Of a stretch of DNA of 32,864 nt, positions 1 to 11,569 are shown in pieces. The position numbers and the translations under genes are program-made. Location of the stretch: NCBI GenBank assembly GCA_024222685.1, contig JAAEOZ010000343.1:1-32864 (forward strand). The letters are read 5' to 3'. Below the pieces are notes generated by a model. That model made no database searches. It saw only the letters and a program-made list of their open reading frames with translations, and had not been told where the DNA came from. This stretch comes from Gammaproteobacteria bacterium (GTDB lineage Bacteria > Pseudomonadota > Gammaproteobacteria > GCA-001735895). Every line of letters begins with the position of its first letter. Within the stretch, counting starts at the first letter, position 1.

Positions 1-65
1 ACAGCCAGTAGTATTGGTTATGATCGGACACTACTCACGGCAGGCTTGCTCGGGAGATTTTGACC

Positions 66-2177
66 ATGAATCAAGTTAAAACTTTAGGTAAACACTACGT
101 ATTGATGTTAGTCATTGTATTAATCACTGCCTGTGGTGGCGATGGTAACGAATACCAGGGATCAGCCCCGGGAGTTACCCTGAACACACCAAATAAATTT
201 ATGACGTTTTCAAATCCGCAGTTCGACCAAACCGAATATGCCACTGCGTACTACAAAGCAATTGACCCCTCAAGTGCACGCGACACACTGCAAAAATTTA
301 TCACCCTAAATGAATTTGACACATCGGGCCCCGATGCCCATGTCACTTTTCGCGACACCAAAGATCTAGGGTATGGCCGCAATATCTACATGCGTAGTTA
401 CCCAAATCCAAGTGCTTGCGGCGGTCAAATGCTCGCAATTTATGCACACAATTTTGTCGTCAAGTTTGGCGGTGGTCTGGCTTATGGACCGGTTAATCTT
501 GATGCTGTGGTGAATAATGACCAACAGCATCATTTCGGAACGAATGCTATAGAGTTTGGCTACGGCAATGCCAATGTTGGAGATACCTGTTCTGCCGAAC
601 CGCTATTAAAATTTTTTACTTACCGTGCGGATTACACAACTCCTGGTGCACCTCATCCCCGTCTTTTACGCGTCAATCTGGATGGTCGGGGCGAAAAAGC
701 TGCACCACAACCCTGCGTGAACTGCCACGGTGGCACATTACAGCCGCTGGATAGACATGGTCGGATGGTCACTATTCACGCAAACAATGCCAATGATCCC
801 GGTGTCCTCAGTGATGTCGGTAGCACCAAGGCAAGATTGAACGCCTTGGAGGTAGATACCTTCGAGTTTTCTGATAAAGCCGGGTTCCGACGTGTGGATT
901 TAGAAGAAGATTTCAGGAAAATCAATAACGCGATTTTTTGCAGTTATCCTGGAAGTGCCCCACCAACGACACCTGCATCGGTCTGTGCTGGATATGGTGG
1001 GGGTATCGATTCAAGCAACAGAGGAGAATGGAGTGGCGATTTGTCGCGCGATATGATCCTGGGATGGTACAGCAATACTTTGGAGACTGCCGGTTCCAGC
1101 TTTGATGGAAGTTATGTCCCGCCTGGCTGGAGACCGTCTGTGGGTGGCCCCCCAGTCGGCGCCGATACGTTATTTACCAGGGTAGTTGCTCCCAACTGTA
1201 CTACCCCCTGTCACGGCAAACGTGGAACCGGCCTCGGCAGTGATAGCGACCCGACTGCACAAGGCAAGGATCTCAACTTCAGTACCTGGGACAAGTTTAT
1301 CTCCTATGCGGATGAAATAGAACGCCGAGTGTACGACGAGGGCAACATGCCCTTTGGATTACCAAATTACCTTGGTTTTTGGGCAGACCCGGCAAAACCC
1401 GAGTTGCTAGCCAGTTTTATCGCTGTTCATGTTACCGACCCAACGAGTTTTAATGACCGGAGAATCGATGCACAGGGAAATATAATCCAACCAGGTCGGG
1501 TCATAACACGTGCCGGGCTCGATCGGGTAACAAAACCTGGTGCCTCGATTACGTTAAATGCTCAGGCAAGCCTGTTTGCAAACGACTTCAGCTGGCAATT
1601 ACTTTCTTCACCGCCTTTATCCAAGGTCTTAATTTCGACACCAGATGAAATTGCTACTGAATTTTCTGCGGATATCGAAGGTGAATATGTGGTTCGACTG
1701 ACTACCAAAAATACCTCTAATGGAACCAGTGGGTCAGATGAGATAACTGTTAGAGTAGATGCCACACTAGCAAAAGCTCCACGGGATCTCAAATTCTATG
1801 ACGATATAGTGACACGCCTGACAACCTGTGCAAATAATTGTCATTCCAGTGGCGGGGGGACTCATGGTGGAGTAGTTGACAATATTTCGACCTGGTATGT
1901 AGCTGATGCCCAACAACCATCTGGAATTCCTCTCTCTATCGCAGATCCACCAGCATTGGGATTATATGAAGGAATTTTAGCCAGGATAAATTTCGAGCGC
2001 ATTAAGGATAGCCTGATCCTACAAAATCCCTCAGGTTTGCACCATTATGGTGGAGCGAGGTCTGGCTTCGATACCAGTCTTGCAGTTGGCGTGGGGGGTA
2101 GATCAGACTATGATATGTTCGTCAACTGGATCGCCGAAGGGGTAATCTGTGGTGGGACCTCAGATGAGTGCCCGTAA
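66..2177 (+). CDS. Large c-type cytochrome lipoprotein with CXXCH and two CX3CH haem motifs
   Basis: Likely an exported, lipid-anchored electron-transfer protein. The N-terminus is a short signal peptide ending in a lipobox (LITAC, Cys23). Three haem-attachment motifs are visible: CVNCH (Cys217-His221), CTTPCH (Cys378-His383) and CANNCH (Cys588-His593). The last two have three residues between the cysteines, not two. Between haems two and three, about residues 480-565, is a beta-rich PKD/Ig-like stretch (ITLNAQASLF ... EYVVRLTTK). I place the start at ATG 66 because GGGAG at 52-56 lies 9 nt upstream; an in-frame TTG at 60 is too close to it. The gene stands alone on this strand and converges on cyaY. 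I do not recognise a named family, so substrate and partners are unknown. The cytochrome nature is well supported; whether both CX3CH sites bind haem is inference. Confidence 0.8.
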   Translation: MNQVKTLGKHYVLMLVIVLITACGGDGNEYQGSAPGVTLNTPNKFMTFSNPQFDQTEYATAYYKAIDPSSARDTLQKFITLNEFDTSGPDAHVTFRDTKDLGYGRNIYMRSYPNPSACGGQMLAIYAHNFVVKFGGGLAYGPVNLDAVVNNDQQHHFGTNAIEFGYGNANVGDTCSAEPLLKFFTYRADYTTPGAPHPRLLRVNLDGRGEKAAPQPCVNCHGGTLQPLDRHGRMVTIHANNANDPGVLSDVGSTKARLNALEVDTFEFSDKAGFRRVDLEEDFRKINNAIFCSYPGSAPPTTPASVCAGYGGGIDSSNRGEWSGDLSRDMILGWYSNTLETAGSSFDGSYVPPGWRPSVGGPPVGADTLFTRVVAPNCTTPCHGKRGTGLGSDSDPTAQGKDLNFSTWDKFISYADEIERRVYDEGNMPFGLPNYLGFWADPAKPELLASFIAVHVTDPTSFNDRRIDAQGNIIQPGRVITRAGLDRVTKPGASITLNAQASLFANDFSWQLLSSPPLSKVLISTPDEIATEFSADIEGEYVVRLTTKNTSNGTSGSDEITVRVDATLAKAPRDLKFYDDIVTRLTTCANNCHSSGGGTHGGVVDNISTWYVADAQQPSGIPLSIADPPALGLYEGILARINFERIKDSLILQNPSGLHHYGGARSGFDTSLAVGVGGRSDYDMFVNWIAEGVICGGTSDECP

Positions 2178-2263
2178 TATTCGATATAGTGTAATGGCAT
2201 CAGTATATGCTGAAATATTTTGCAAAAAGTGAGCACCTTGACCTCGAATATTGAGAACTGATT

Positions 2264-2593
2264 TCAGGATTCTCTCAGTTCAACAGCCTCATCCGCTTGC
2301 TCAGTACAGTAAACACCAAGTTGTGATAACAATTCTTTTTGGGGATCACTGTTCAGACACCAGAGCTTCCTCTCAGCATCATAGTTAAAGTGATATCCAC
2401 CGGAACGTGCGGCGACCCATATCTGACTTAGAGGCGTCTGTTTATTAATGATGATCTGACTACTATTTTCGAATTCGAGGGTGAGAATATCGCCGGCTGT
2501 ATCACAATCTATATCAACAGCTAACGATTCAACCGCATCTTCAATCTCCATCAATATTTGTTCGGCTAGCTGGTTAAACTCGGATTCATTCAA
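2264..2593 (-). CDS. cyaY: CyaY, frataxin-like iron-binding protein
   Basis: CyaY is the bacterial frataxin, a small cytosolic protein that binds iron and modulates iron-sulfur cluster assembly by the Isc machinery. The 109-residue length is normal. The N-terminal helix is acidic (residues about 2-30: E, E, E, D, E, D, D, D), followed by a beta sheet with the family hallmarks QIIINKQ-PLSQIWVAA, then GGYHF and a final strand-helix ending QKELLSQLG. It is the last gene of the minus-strand run that starts at smc, 3 nt after msrB, so it is probably cotranscribed with it. The more usual cyaY neighbourhood in gammaproteobacteria is beside lysA/dapF, so the pairing with msrB is a local arrangement. 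Confidence 0.93.
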   Translation of the reverse strand: MNESEFNQLAEQILMEIEDAVESLAVDIDCDTAGDILTLEFENSSQIIINKQTPLSQIWVAARSGGYHFNYDAERKLWCLNSDPQKELLSQLGVYCTEQADEAVELRES

Positions 2594-2596
2594 GAC

Positions 2597-2980
2597 TCAT
2601 TCCTCTTTAAAATCCAGCGACAACGAATTAACACAAAAGCGCTGCCCGGTAGTTTCCCGGGGACCGTCCTCGAAAACATGGCCCAGGTGGCAGCCACACT
2701 TATCGCACATCATTTCGATTCGTATCATACCGAGACTTTTGTCGTGCTGGTATCGAATGGCATCTTTATCAACGGGCCGATCAAAAGAAGGCCAGCCGGA
2801 CCCGGAGTCAAACTTTGATCGTGAATGAAAAAGTGCTTCGCCACAACACTTACAAAGGTAACGCCCGGTTTGTTTGTTATCACAATACTTACCAGTGAAT
2901 GGTTGCTCCGTGCCTTTTTGCCGACAAATTCGATATTCTTCAGCGGTGAGTTCATGCCTCCACTTGTCTTCATTCTTCAT
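2597..2980 (-). CDS. msrB: Peptide-methionine (R)-S-oxide reductase MsrB
   Basis: MsrB reduces the R epimer of methionine sulfoxide in oxidised proteins, using thioredoxin as electron donor. All family marks are present: two zinc CXXC pairs (CKCC and CDKC), the GSGWPSF substrate loop, CHLGHVF, and the catalytic cysteine in RFCVNS near the C-terminus. There is no signal peptide, so it should act in the cytosol. An open frame extends upstream to 3028, but starting there would overlap the preceding gene. I chose ATG 2980 (MKNEDKW, 127 residues) because an AGG lies 9 nt upstream and the protein then begins as MsrB proteins usually do. An ATG at 2986 is also possible. It lies 19 nt after the membrane-protein gene and 3 nt before cyaY. 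Confidence 0.93.
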   Translation of the reverse strand: MKNEDKWRHELTAEEYRICRQKGTEQPFTGKYCDNKQTGRYLCKCCGEALFHSRSKFDSGSGWPSFDRPVDKDAIRYQHDKSLGMIRIEMMCDKCGCHLGHVFEDGPRETTGQRFCVNSLSLDFKEE

Positions 2981-2999
2981 TGTCATGTACCTGTTAAAT

Positions 3000-3344
3000 C
3001 TAATTGTCGCGATACAGCTCTTTACCATCTACCAGGTAAACCCATCCTTTGGCAATTCGATATATTAACCAGATACTGACAAGGCCCAGTACGACATATC
3101 CTATTAGAATCGGGGTCGTCAGAGTTCCTAGAACAACCCACAATAAACCGAACCAGAAGGTATTTTTCTGCCAGTGGAAATGCGACTGCAACCAGCAGCC
3201 GGCAACATCGTCGTCTTTAATGTAGTTAATAATCAATCCGATAACCGCAGTGAATAAAACAAGGAATGACAAGGCCTGCAGTATATAAACTGCATAGGTA
3301 TATTTCTTCAGATTGGCGTCAACGTCAAAGGCATTCATAGGCAT
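3000..3344 (-). CDS. Small integral membrane protein, DUF4870-like
   Basis: A 114-residue inner-membrane protein with three or four predicted hydrophobic segments: about residues 17-40 (AVYILQALSFLVLFTAV...), 62-80 (FWFGLLWVVLG) and 78-95 (ILIGYVVLGLVSIWLIYRI). The polar loop DDDVAGCWLQSHFHWQ between the first two is characteristic of small DUF4870-type membrane proteins found near cell-envelope genes in gammaproteobacteria. No catalytic motif is visible and the function is unknown. It sits between ligA (35 nt upstream) and msrB (19 nt downstream) in the same orientation, so it is probably part of the smc-to-cyaY transcript. The family label rests on the hydrophobicity pattern and loop only. 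Confidence 0.75.
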   Translation of the reverse strand: MPMNAFDVDANLKKYTYAVYILQALSFLVLFTAVIGLIINYIKDDDVAGCWLQSHFHWQKNTFWFGLLWVVLGTLTTPILIGYVVLGLVSIWLIYRIAKGWVYLVDGKELYRDN

Positions 3345-3379
3345 ATTCTAAACCATTTGTTGCTACCTATAGGCACAAT

Positions 3380-6116
<2,737 letters not shown>

Positions 6117-6117
<1 letters not shown>

Positions 6118-6161
6118 TACGCTATACCCGGTATCCGCATTTTTCGACACCCCAATGACAT
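6117..6161 (-). other. Possible 14-codon leader frame coupled to zipA
   Basis: Just after the smc stop, GGAG (6169-6172) stands 7 nt upstream of ATG 6161. This frame reads MSLGCRKMRIPGIA and stops at TAA 6119-6117, sharing one base with the preferred zipA ATG (TAATG). It could be a translated leader that couples zipA to upstream translation. Alternatively the GGAG may serve the GTG zipA start at 6150, although the distance of 18 nt is too long for that. Short length makes chance possible. Confidence 0.35.
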
Positions 6162-6163
6162 AT

Positions 6164-9100
6164 TTAGACTCCGGTCATCTGCACGGCTTCACCAACATCT
6201 ACTGATACCAGCCGAGAAACACCCGGTTCGTGCATGGTCACACCGTTCAGAGTTTGCGCCATTTCCATTGTTATCTTGTTATGCGAAATCATAATAAACT
6301 GTACCTGCTCCGACATTTCCTCCACCATTGAACAGAATCGCCCCACATTAGCATCATCCAGTGGTGCATCGACCTCATCAAGCATACAGAAAGGCGATGG
6401 ATTAAGCTCAAATATAGCAAATATCAACGCTACCGCGGTCAAGGCCTTTTCACCGCCGGAAAGCAACTGCAAATTGGTAACTCGTTTACCAGGAGGTCGA
6501 GCCATGATAATAACACCGGTATTAAGTAAATCATCCTCAGTTAGTTCCAGATGCGCTTCGCCCCCCCCAAAAAGCTTGGGGAAACGCTCACCGATACGCT
6601 TGTTAACATGATCAAAAGTCTCTTTAAACCGCTCTCGGGTTTCCCTGTCTATTTTCTTTATTGCCGATTCCAGTGTCGCTAGTGCCGCCACTAAATCCTC
6701 ATTTTGAGTATCGAGATACTGCTTGCGCTCCGACTGCTCCCTGTATTCATCAATGGCCGCGAGATTAATCGGTCCTAATCTTTCAATGCGCTGAGTTATT
6801 GCTACCAGTTGTTGTTGCCATGGTTGTAACTCTGCCTGTGAATCTAGTTGCTCTGCAAGGTCACTCGCATCAAATCCGGTATTCTGTAACTGTTCTTCTA
6901 TAGTTTTGCTACGAATCTGTAGCTCCTGACATTGCATACGTTTCGATTCGAGCTTATTTCTGATCTCATCACTTTGCTGCTGCAACTGGTTACGTTGGCT
7001 TTCCTGTTGTCGCTGATTATTGTCCAGCTCGGTCACTTTTTCCTGTGACTGATTAAGCTCCTGTTGTTTATTATTGCGTGTTGCTAACAGTATCTGTAAA
7101 CCCGACTGTAATTCTTCGAGAGGAAGATCGGCATTTTCTACCGCCTCGTTCAACTCTGCAATCCGCCGATTAAACTGCTCACCCTGTTGTTGCATACGTC
7201 CTATATTGGCATCGGTAGCTTGTCGCTCGGATTCCTGAGCCTGCTGCTGTATCTGCAGTTGATGGAACTGCTCTCGTACCTGTCTTAAACGGTTACGCCC
7301 CTGATCAAGATGCTGCTGCAAATCCTGTTTACGCGACTGAAGGCTGGTTTCCTGCTCTGCCATTTGCTCAATTTGAGCAAGCATCTGGTTTCTCTTACTG
7401 CTATTGGTCTGTAGCTCAAGACTGTATTTATTCTGTAATTCATCGAGTTCTTTTAACTCTGACTCAATCTGCCGATAGCGATTACTGGCCTGTTCTACTT
7501 TAGCTCGGCGCTGACTTAACTGGTTACGAATTTCCGAAGTTTGCTGATGCAGCTGGCCCAGATTTTGCTGATCTTCATCACGTTGTTTTTCAGTAAATTG
7601 CAGGCGCTGCCGGTCACCATCGATTTGTGACTTTAGTTGCAATGCAGACTGAGTAATTTCATCGAGCTGTTTACGGATTTGTTTTATCTCCTGCTCCCGA
7701 GCAAGCATACCTGTGCGCTGATCTTCTTCACCAAGTTGTAATACCCAGTTTGCCCCTACCCAAAGACCCTGCGGTGTCACCAGGCTTTCGCCTGCTTTGA
7801 GCTGGATTCGACGCAATGCCAGTTCATGCATATCCTCGCAAACGTAAATCCCTGCAATCAACGGCGTCAGGTCAATATCACAATCGATTGAATCCAGCAG
7901 TCGGGGCCAGTCACGAGTGGGCTCCGACGATGTAACTCTCTGTCTATCAACCAGTGCCAGACCATGGCCTTCGATCAGACTGTCGGGAATAGCCTTGCCC
8001 GGTTCGACACAATATGCGCTCAGGAAGGGACCAAGTACTACTTCAACAGCCTGCTCAAGCTGATCTCGGACTTTTAATATCTCAGTTAATCGTTTTCCCG
8101 AATTAATCTGATGCCTTTCCAGCCAGTTTTTGACTTCGTCACTGGTTTCTGCCAATACGTGCTGCTGTAAAGCCTCGAGTGAACTCAGTCTGCCGCGCAA
8201 TGATTGCACCTGATTACGCTTTTCATCGAGCTGAGTCGATTGCTGATCAATACTATGTCGGAGACCAAGAATCTCCTCACTGGTACTTTCAAGTTGCTCG
8301 AGAATCGCCGCATGCTCCTGGGTTCTCGCCTCGGTGCTTTGTTCCAGCTCCAGTATTTCCTGTTCATGCCTGGAGGGATTCAATCCCTGCATTTCCTGCT
8401 GAAGGCGACTGCTTTGTTTATGAGCTTGCTGAACCTGCCGCTCGATATGCTCGATACCGCGATTTTCAATTTGTGCCGATTCATGCACACGATGAAATTC
8501 ACGTCTGAAAGCTTCCCACTGCTCCTGCCACGCAGACATTTCTGCTTCAACTTGCTGCTGCCTGGTTTCTTCAGTCTTCAACTGGTTCTGACCCGCTTCG
8601 AGCCTGGGGCTGTTTTCCGCCAATTCGACCTGCAATTTGTTTAACTTTATCTGATCGCTCTCAAGGATTTGTCGGGCATCCCGTAAAGACTGTTGAATAT
8701 TATCCAGCTCCTGAAGATTATGCTGACGGAGGTTTTTCTGGTGTTCGATAGCCTGTTCCTTTGTCGAAATATCGGAACCGAGTTGATAATACTGGCTTTG
8801 AATTTCATTGTGGTGATCTGTCGCCTGTATTAATTGCTGGCGACACTCCTCGATTTGCTTTTCGATCGCTCTGAACTGGGCAATCCGCTCCTGCATAGCA
8901 TTCTCGACACTGGCGAGTTGCCGAGCCTGGACCTCGACTTCACCATCATAAGCCAATTTTTGTAGCAACAGGCATTCGGCTTCAAGCTTACGCTGATCCT
9001 GCTTCAGGGTTTTGTATTTTTCGGCTGTTTTTGACTGTCGATCGAGCCTCGCGAGTTGTTTTTCGATTTCCTCAATCAAGTCGGTCAGTCGATCAAGGTT

Positions 9101-9667
9101 TTCGCGTGTATGGCGTATTCTAGTCTCGGTTTCACGACGTCTTTCCTTATACTTGGAAATGCCTGCTGCTTCTTCAAAATATACTCTTAAATCTTCGGGT
9201 CGGGCATCGATGACTCGACTCACCATACCCTGCTCTATAATCGAATAGCTTCTGGGCCCCAGGCCAGTGCCAAGGAATATATCTGCGATATCACGTCGTC
9301 GACAGCGTGTATTGTTGAGAAAATATTTCGACTGGCCTGCCCGCGTGGCAATACGCTTGACTGAAATTTCGTTATATTTGGCATATTCACCCTTAACACG
9401 CCCATCCGAATTATCAAAAATCAGTTCGACCGAGGCCTGTCCCACAGGTTTGCGGCCCGAGGAACCGCTGAAAATCACGTCCTCCATCGAGTCGCCGCGC
9501 AAGTTCTTTGCCGATGACTCACCCATAACCCAACGCACAGCGTCGATAACATTTGATTTACCACAGCCATTTGGTCCCACAATACCGGTAATACTGGCAG
9601 GAAAAACGATTTTTGTCGGATCCACAAAGGACTTAAAACCAGCTATTTTGATTTGGTTCAAACGCAT
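6164..9667 (-). CDS. smc: Chromosome segregation protein SMC
   Basis: SMC is the ATPase core of bacterial condensin and organises and segregates the chromosome with ScpA and ScpB. At 1167 residues it is full length. The N-terminal head starts MRLNQIKIAGFKSF and has Walker A GPNGCGKSN (about residues 32-40). Two long, strikingly glutamine-rich coiled coils (about 170-500 and 670-1000) flank a hinge near residues 510-640 containing the usual glycine turns. The C-terminal head carries the signature LLSGGEKAL, Walker B FCMLDEVDAPLDDANV and the D-loop. It is the first gene of the minus-strand run towards zipA and ligA. Most gammaproteobacteria outside the enteric group carry smc here, while enterics use MukBEF. 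The 203 nt upstream separates it from a divergent gene and should hold its promoter, which I cannot pinpoint. Confidence 0.97.
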   Translation of the reverse strand: MRLNQIKIAGFKSFVDPTKIVFPASITGIVGPNGCGKSNVIDAVRWVMGESSAKNLRGDSMEDVIFSGSSGRKPVGQASVELIFDNSDGRVKGEYAKYNEISVKRIATRAGQSKYFLNNTRCRRRDIADIFLGTGLGPRSYSIIEQGMVSRVIDARPEDLRVYFEEAAGISKYKERRRETETRIRHTRENLDRLTDLIEEIEKQLARLDRQSKTAEKYKTLKQDQRKLEAECLLLQKLAYDGEVEVQARQLASVENAMQERIAQFRAIEKQIEECRQQLIQATDHHNEIQSQYYQLGSDISTKEQAIEHQKNLRQHNLQELDNIQQSLRDARQILESDQIKLNKLQVELAENSPRLEAGQNQLKTEETRQQQVEAEMSAWQEQWEAFRREFHRVHESAQIENRGIEHIERQVQQAHKQSSRLQQEMQGLNPSRHEQEILELEQSTEARTQEHAAILEQLESTSEEILGLRHSIDQQSTQLDEKRNQVQSLRGRLSSLEALQQHVLAETSDEVKNWLERHQINSGKRLTEILKVRDQLEQAVEVVLGPFLSAYCVEPGKAIPDSLIEGHGLALVDRQRVTSSEPTRDWPRLLDSIDCDIDLTPLIAGIYVCEDMHELALRRIQLKAGESLVTPQGLWVGANWVLQLGEEDQRTGMLAREQEIKQIRKQLDEITQSALQLKSQIDGDRQRLQFTEKQRDEDQQNLGQLHQQTSEIRNQLSQRRAKVEQASNRYRQIESELKELDELQNKYSLELQTNSSKRNQMLAQIEQMAEQETSLQSRKQDLQQHLDQGRNRLRQVREQFHQLQIQQQAQESERQATDANIGRMQQQGEQFNRRIAELNEAVENADLPLEELQSGLQILLATRNNKQQELNQSQEKVTELDNNQRQQESQRNQLQQQSDEIRNKLESKRMQCQELQIRSKTIEEQLQNTGFDASDLAEQLDSQAELQPWQQQLVAITQRIERLGPINLAAIDEYREQSERKQYLDTQNEDLVAALATLESAIKKIDRETRERFKETFDHVNKRIGERFPKLFGGGEAHLELTEDDLLNTGVIIMARPPGKRVTNLQLLSGGEKALTAVALIFAIFELNPSPFCMLDEVDAPLDDANVGRFCSMVEEMSEQVQFIMISHNKITMEMAQTLNGVTMHEPGVSRLVSVDVGEAVQMTGV

Positions 9668-9870
9668 AAATCAGGGTGTTAAACGAGTTGGATATTTTTC
9701 GACCTGAGAGTATATCACCTGTGTTCTCATGCAACAGTAGTGCTTTTTAATTATTTGAGGTACTTGCCCGATAGATTCCCGTTCGGATCGGCTTATTCCT
9801 CTCTGGATATAGCAAGTTACCTGTTTCGATATATGCCTTCAAATACCTGGCCTGTTAGAATAGTAGGATT

Positions 9871-10368
9871 ATGTTGCGAACAAGTCTGACAAATCGCCTG
9901 CTTTTGGCAGTAATGATGGTTCTTACCTCTTACACAACGCTGGCAATCGACGAGGTATTACCGCGAATCGATATTGTATCTGTATCAGATTTCTCTCATC
10001 TTGCAAAGATTGCAAGAAATCAGCAAAAGCTGATTATGCTGGAAGTTTCAGCAAGTTATTGCAGTTACTGCACTAAACTTGAAGAGGAACTCATAAAACC
10101 GATGCTACGTAGTGGTGATTACGATAATGATGTACTGATTCGTAAAGTTGACATCGACAGTTATAAAAATCTGCGAGACTTCGACGGAAACACGATTCCC
10201 AGCTCCAGGCTGGCGCATCAGCTCGATATCAAGGTAACGCCCACATTAATTTTTCTCAATAGTCAAAATCAGGAAGTCAGCAAACGTATAATTGGTGTAA
10301 ACTCGCTCGATTATCTGGGCAGCTATGTCGATGCTGCCATCGAACATGGTTTGACCATTATTCGCTAA
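9871..10368 (+). CDS. Periplasmic thioredoxin-fold protein, SoxW-like
   Basis: A 165-residue exported thioredoxin-family protein. A signal peptide (RLLLAVMMVLTSYTTLA, about residues 9-25) precedes a thioredoxin fold with the redox pair CSYC (Cys64, Cys67) in the context EVSASYCSYCTKLEEE, and the cis-proline strand VTPTLIFLNSQ. The long insert after the active site (KPMLRSGDYDNDVLIRKVDIDSY) resembles SoxW and DsbD-dependent thioredoxins. The likely role is reducing disulfides in the periplasm, with electrons from a DsbD/CcdA-type donor; a link to the Sox pathway is inference, since soxB lies 3.3 kb away. The start is ATG 9871, with AGGA only 2 nt upstream. A TAGAAT at 9856-9861 might be part of its promoter, but this is weak. 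queF follows after 59 nt. Confidence 0.82.
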   Translation: MLRTSLTNRLLLAVMMVLTSYTTLAIDEVLPRIDIVSVSDFSHLAKIARNQQKLIMLEVSASYCSYCTKLEEELIKPMLRSGDYDNDVLIRKVDIDSYKNLRDFDGNTIPSSRLAHQLDIKVTPTLIFLNSQNQEVSKRIIGVNSLDYLGSYVDAAIEHGLTIIR

Positions 10369-10427
10369 GCAGATTTTCGATAATCCGTTAGTGATTAAAC
10401 AAGACCAACCCGAAGTGAGACCTCCTG

Positions 10428-10820
10428 ATGAGCACGCAAACTTCCAGATCACTGGAAACCTTTGATAATCCGCAACCCGATCGCGACTATACCATTCGAA
10501 TTGATACCCCAGAGTTTACCTGTCTTTGTCCGATTACAGGGCAACCCGATTTCGCCTCCATTCAGATCGAGTATATTGCGGACAGTTTATGTCTGGAACT
10601 CAAAGCGTTAAAACTTTATTTCTGGTCCTACCGTAATGAAGGTGCTTTTCACGAAGCAATTACCAATAAAATACTTTCCGACCTGGTCGAAGCAACCCAG
10701 CCCCGGTTTATGCGCGTCAGCGCTGAATTCAATGTTCGTGGTGGCGTTTATACCCGTGTCATCGCCGAGCACCGGGCCGATAACTGGATTGCACCGGAAC
10801 TGGTTATCCTGCCTGAATAA
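10428..10820 (+). CDS. queF: 7-cyano-7-deazaguanine reductase QueF (short form)
   Basis: QueF reduces preQ0 to preQ1 with NADPH, a step in making the tRNA wobble nucleoside queuosine. This is the single-domain type (130 residues), as in Bacillus, and not the fused two-domain form of E. coli. The catalytic cysteine is Cys34 in [12 protein letters not shown], with the partner aspartate at 41. The QueF NADPH motif is [14 protein letters not shown], followed by the substrate residues His75 and Glu76 in GAFHEA. It is a cytosolic enzyme with no signal peptide. It lies 14 nt before cysZ and is probably cotranscribed with it; the two share no obvious pathway. No other queuosine gene is in the window. 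Confidence 0.95.
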   Translation: MSTQTSRSLETFDNPQPDRDYTIRIDTPEFTCLCPITGQPDFASIQIEYIADSLCLELKALKLYFWSYRNEGAFHEAITNKILSDLVEATQPRFMRVSAEFNVRGGVYTRVIAEHRADNWIAPELVILPE

Positions 10821-10822
10821 AC

Positions 10823-10826
10823 GAGG
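10823..10826 (+). promoter_or_regulatory. Shine-Dalgarno site deciding the TTG start of cysZ
   Basis: GAGG lies 8 nt before TTG 10835 and 23 nt before the first in-frame ATG (10850). The spacing favours the TTG start. Confidence 0.6.
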
Positions 10827-10834
10827 TTCTGATT

Positions 10835-11569
10835 TTGATTAGCGATATTATGACCGGTTGCTACATGCTCGCTCGAGGTTTAAAACTGATTCGAAAGCCT
10901 GGCATCCGACCTTATGTAATCATGCCACTATTAATCAATATCTGCCTGTTTGGGGGATTGATCTGGTTTGGTTATGCGCAATTCGCACCACTGGTTGAAT
11001 GGGCAATGAGCTGGATCCCTGATTTTCTTGATTTCCTCAGATGGATTATCTGGATATTGATTACTTCCATGACCGCCATCGTCGTGTTTTTCACATTCAC
11101 ACCGCTGGCAAATATAGTGGCTGCACCGTTTAACGCGCTCATGGCAGAAAAAATAGAAGAATTTATGACTGGAAATGAAGTCAACTCTGATACCAGTTTT
11201 ATGTCTCTGGTGTCCAGCAGTATTAGTTCCCAGCTGGGTAAACTGATTTATATCCTGCTCTGGAGCGCGGGTTTATTGCTGGTAAGCGTAATACCAGTAA
11301 TAAACCTTGTATCTCCCATTCTCTGGGTAGTATTCGGTTCCTGGTTATTATCGCTTGAATATCTCGATTACCCTATGGGAAACCATAATCTAACTTTTGC
11401 CAGTCAGAAAAAAACGCTCGCCAAAAGACGCGGCTTATCACTGGGATTTGGCGGCATGGTCATGGTATTAACCAGCATCCCTGTGGTGAATTTTTTCGTT
11501 ATGCCGATAGCCGTTGCGGGTGCCACGGCCATGTGGGTGGATCAATTATCTGCTTCCGCAGAACTATAA
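10835..11569 (+). CDS. cysZ: Sulfate transporter CysZ
   Basis: CysZ is an inner-membrane sulfate permease feeding assimilatory cysteine synthesis. The 244-residue length and order fit the family: a cytoplasmic start (GCYMLARGLKLIRKPGIRPYVIMPLLIN), membrane segments at about 29-50 and 68-95 (WIIWILITSMTAIVVFFTF), the conserved PLANIVAAPFNALMAEKIE stretch, a re-entrant hydrophobic region near 130-175, the conserved LEYLDYPMGNH and a final hydrophobic hairpin near 200-235. Translation most likely begins at TTG 10835. The stop codon runs 6 nt into the convergent metallophosphoesterase gene. Its presence 2 kb from soxB puts sulfate uptake and thiosulfate oxidation functions in one neighbourhood, although they are not in one operon. 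Confidence 0.93.
   Translation: MISDIMTGCYMLARGLKLIRKPGIRPYVIMPLLINICLFGGLIWFGYAQFAPLVEWAMSWIPDFLDFLRWIIWILITSMTAIVVFFTFTPLANIVAAPFNALMAEKIEEFMTGNEVNSDTSFMSLVSSSISSQLGKLIYILLWSAGLLLVSVIPVINLVSPILWVVFGSWLLSLEYLDYPMGNHNLTFASQKKTLAKRRGLSLGFGGMVMVLTSIPVVNFFVMPIAVAGATAMWVDQLSASAEL

Noticed and set aside
2255-2281. GAACTGA ... TCAGTTC inverted repeat at the end of cyaY, considered as a terminator
   Set aside because: The 13-nt loop is long, the stem is only 7 bp and AT-rich, and no T-run follows.
2981-3028. Extended N-terminus of MsrB (start at 3028)
   Set aside because: It overlaps the upstream membrane-protein gene and adds residues not found in MsrB; a better-placed ribosome site supports 2980.
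8204-8644. Long plus-strand open frames inside smc (also at 9267-9707)
   Set aside because: They are antisense to conserved smc coding sequence, and open only because of its codon bias; no ribosome sites or family traits.
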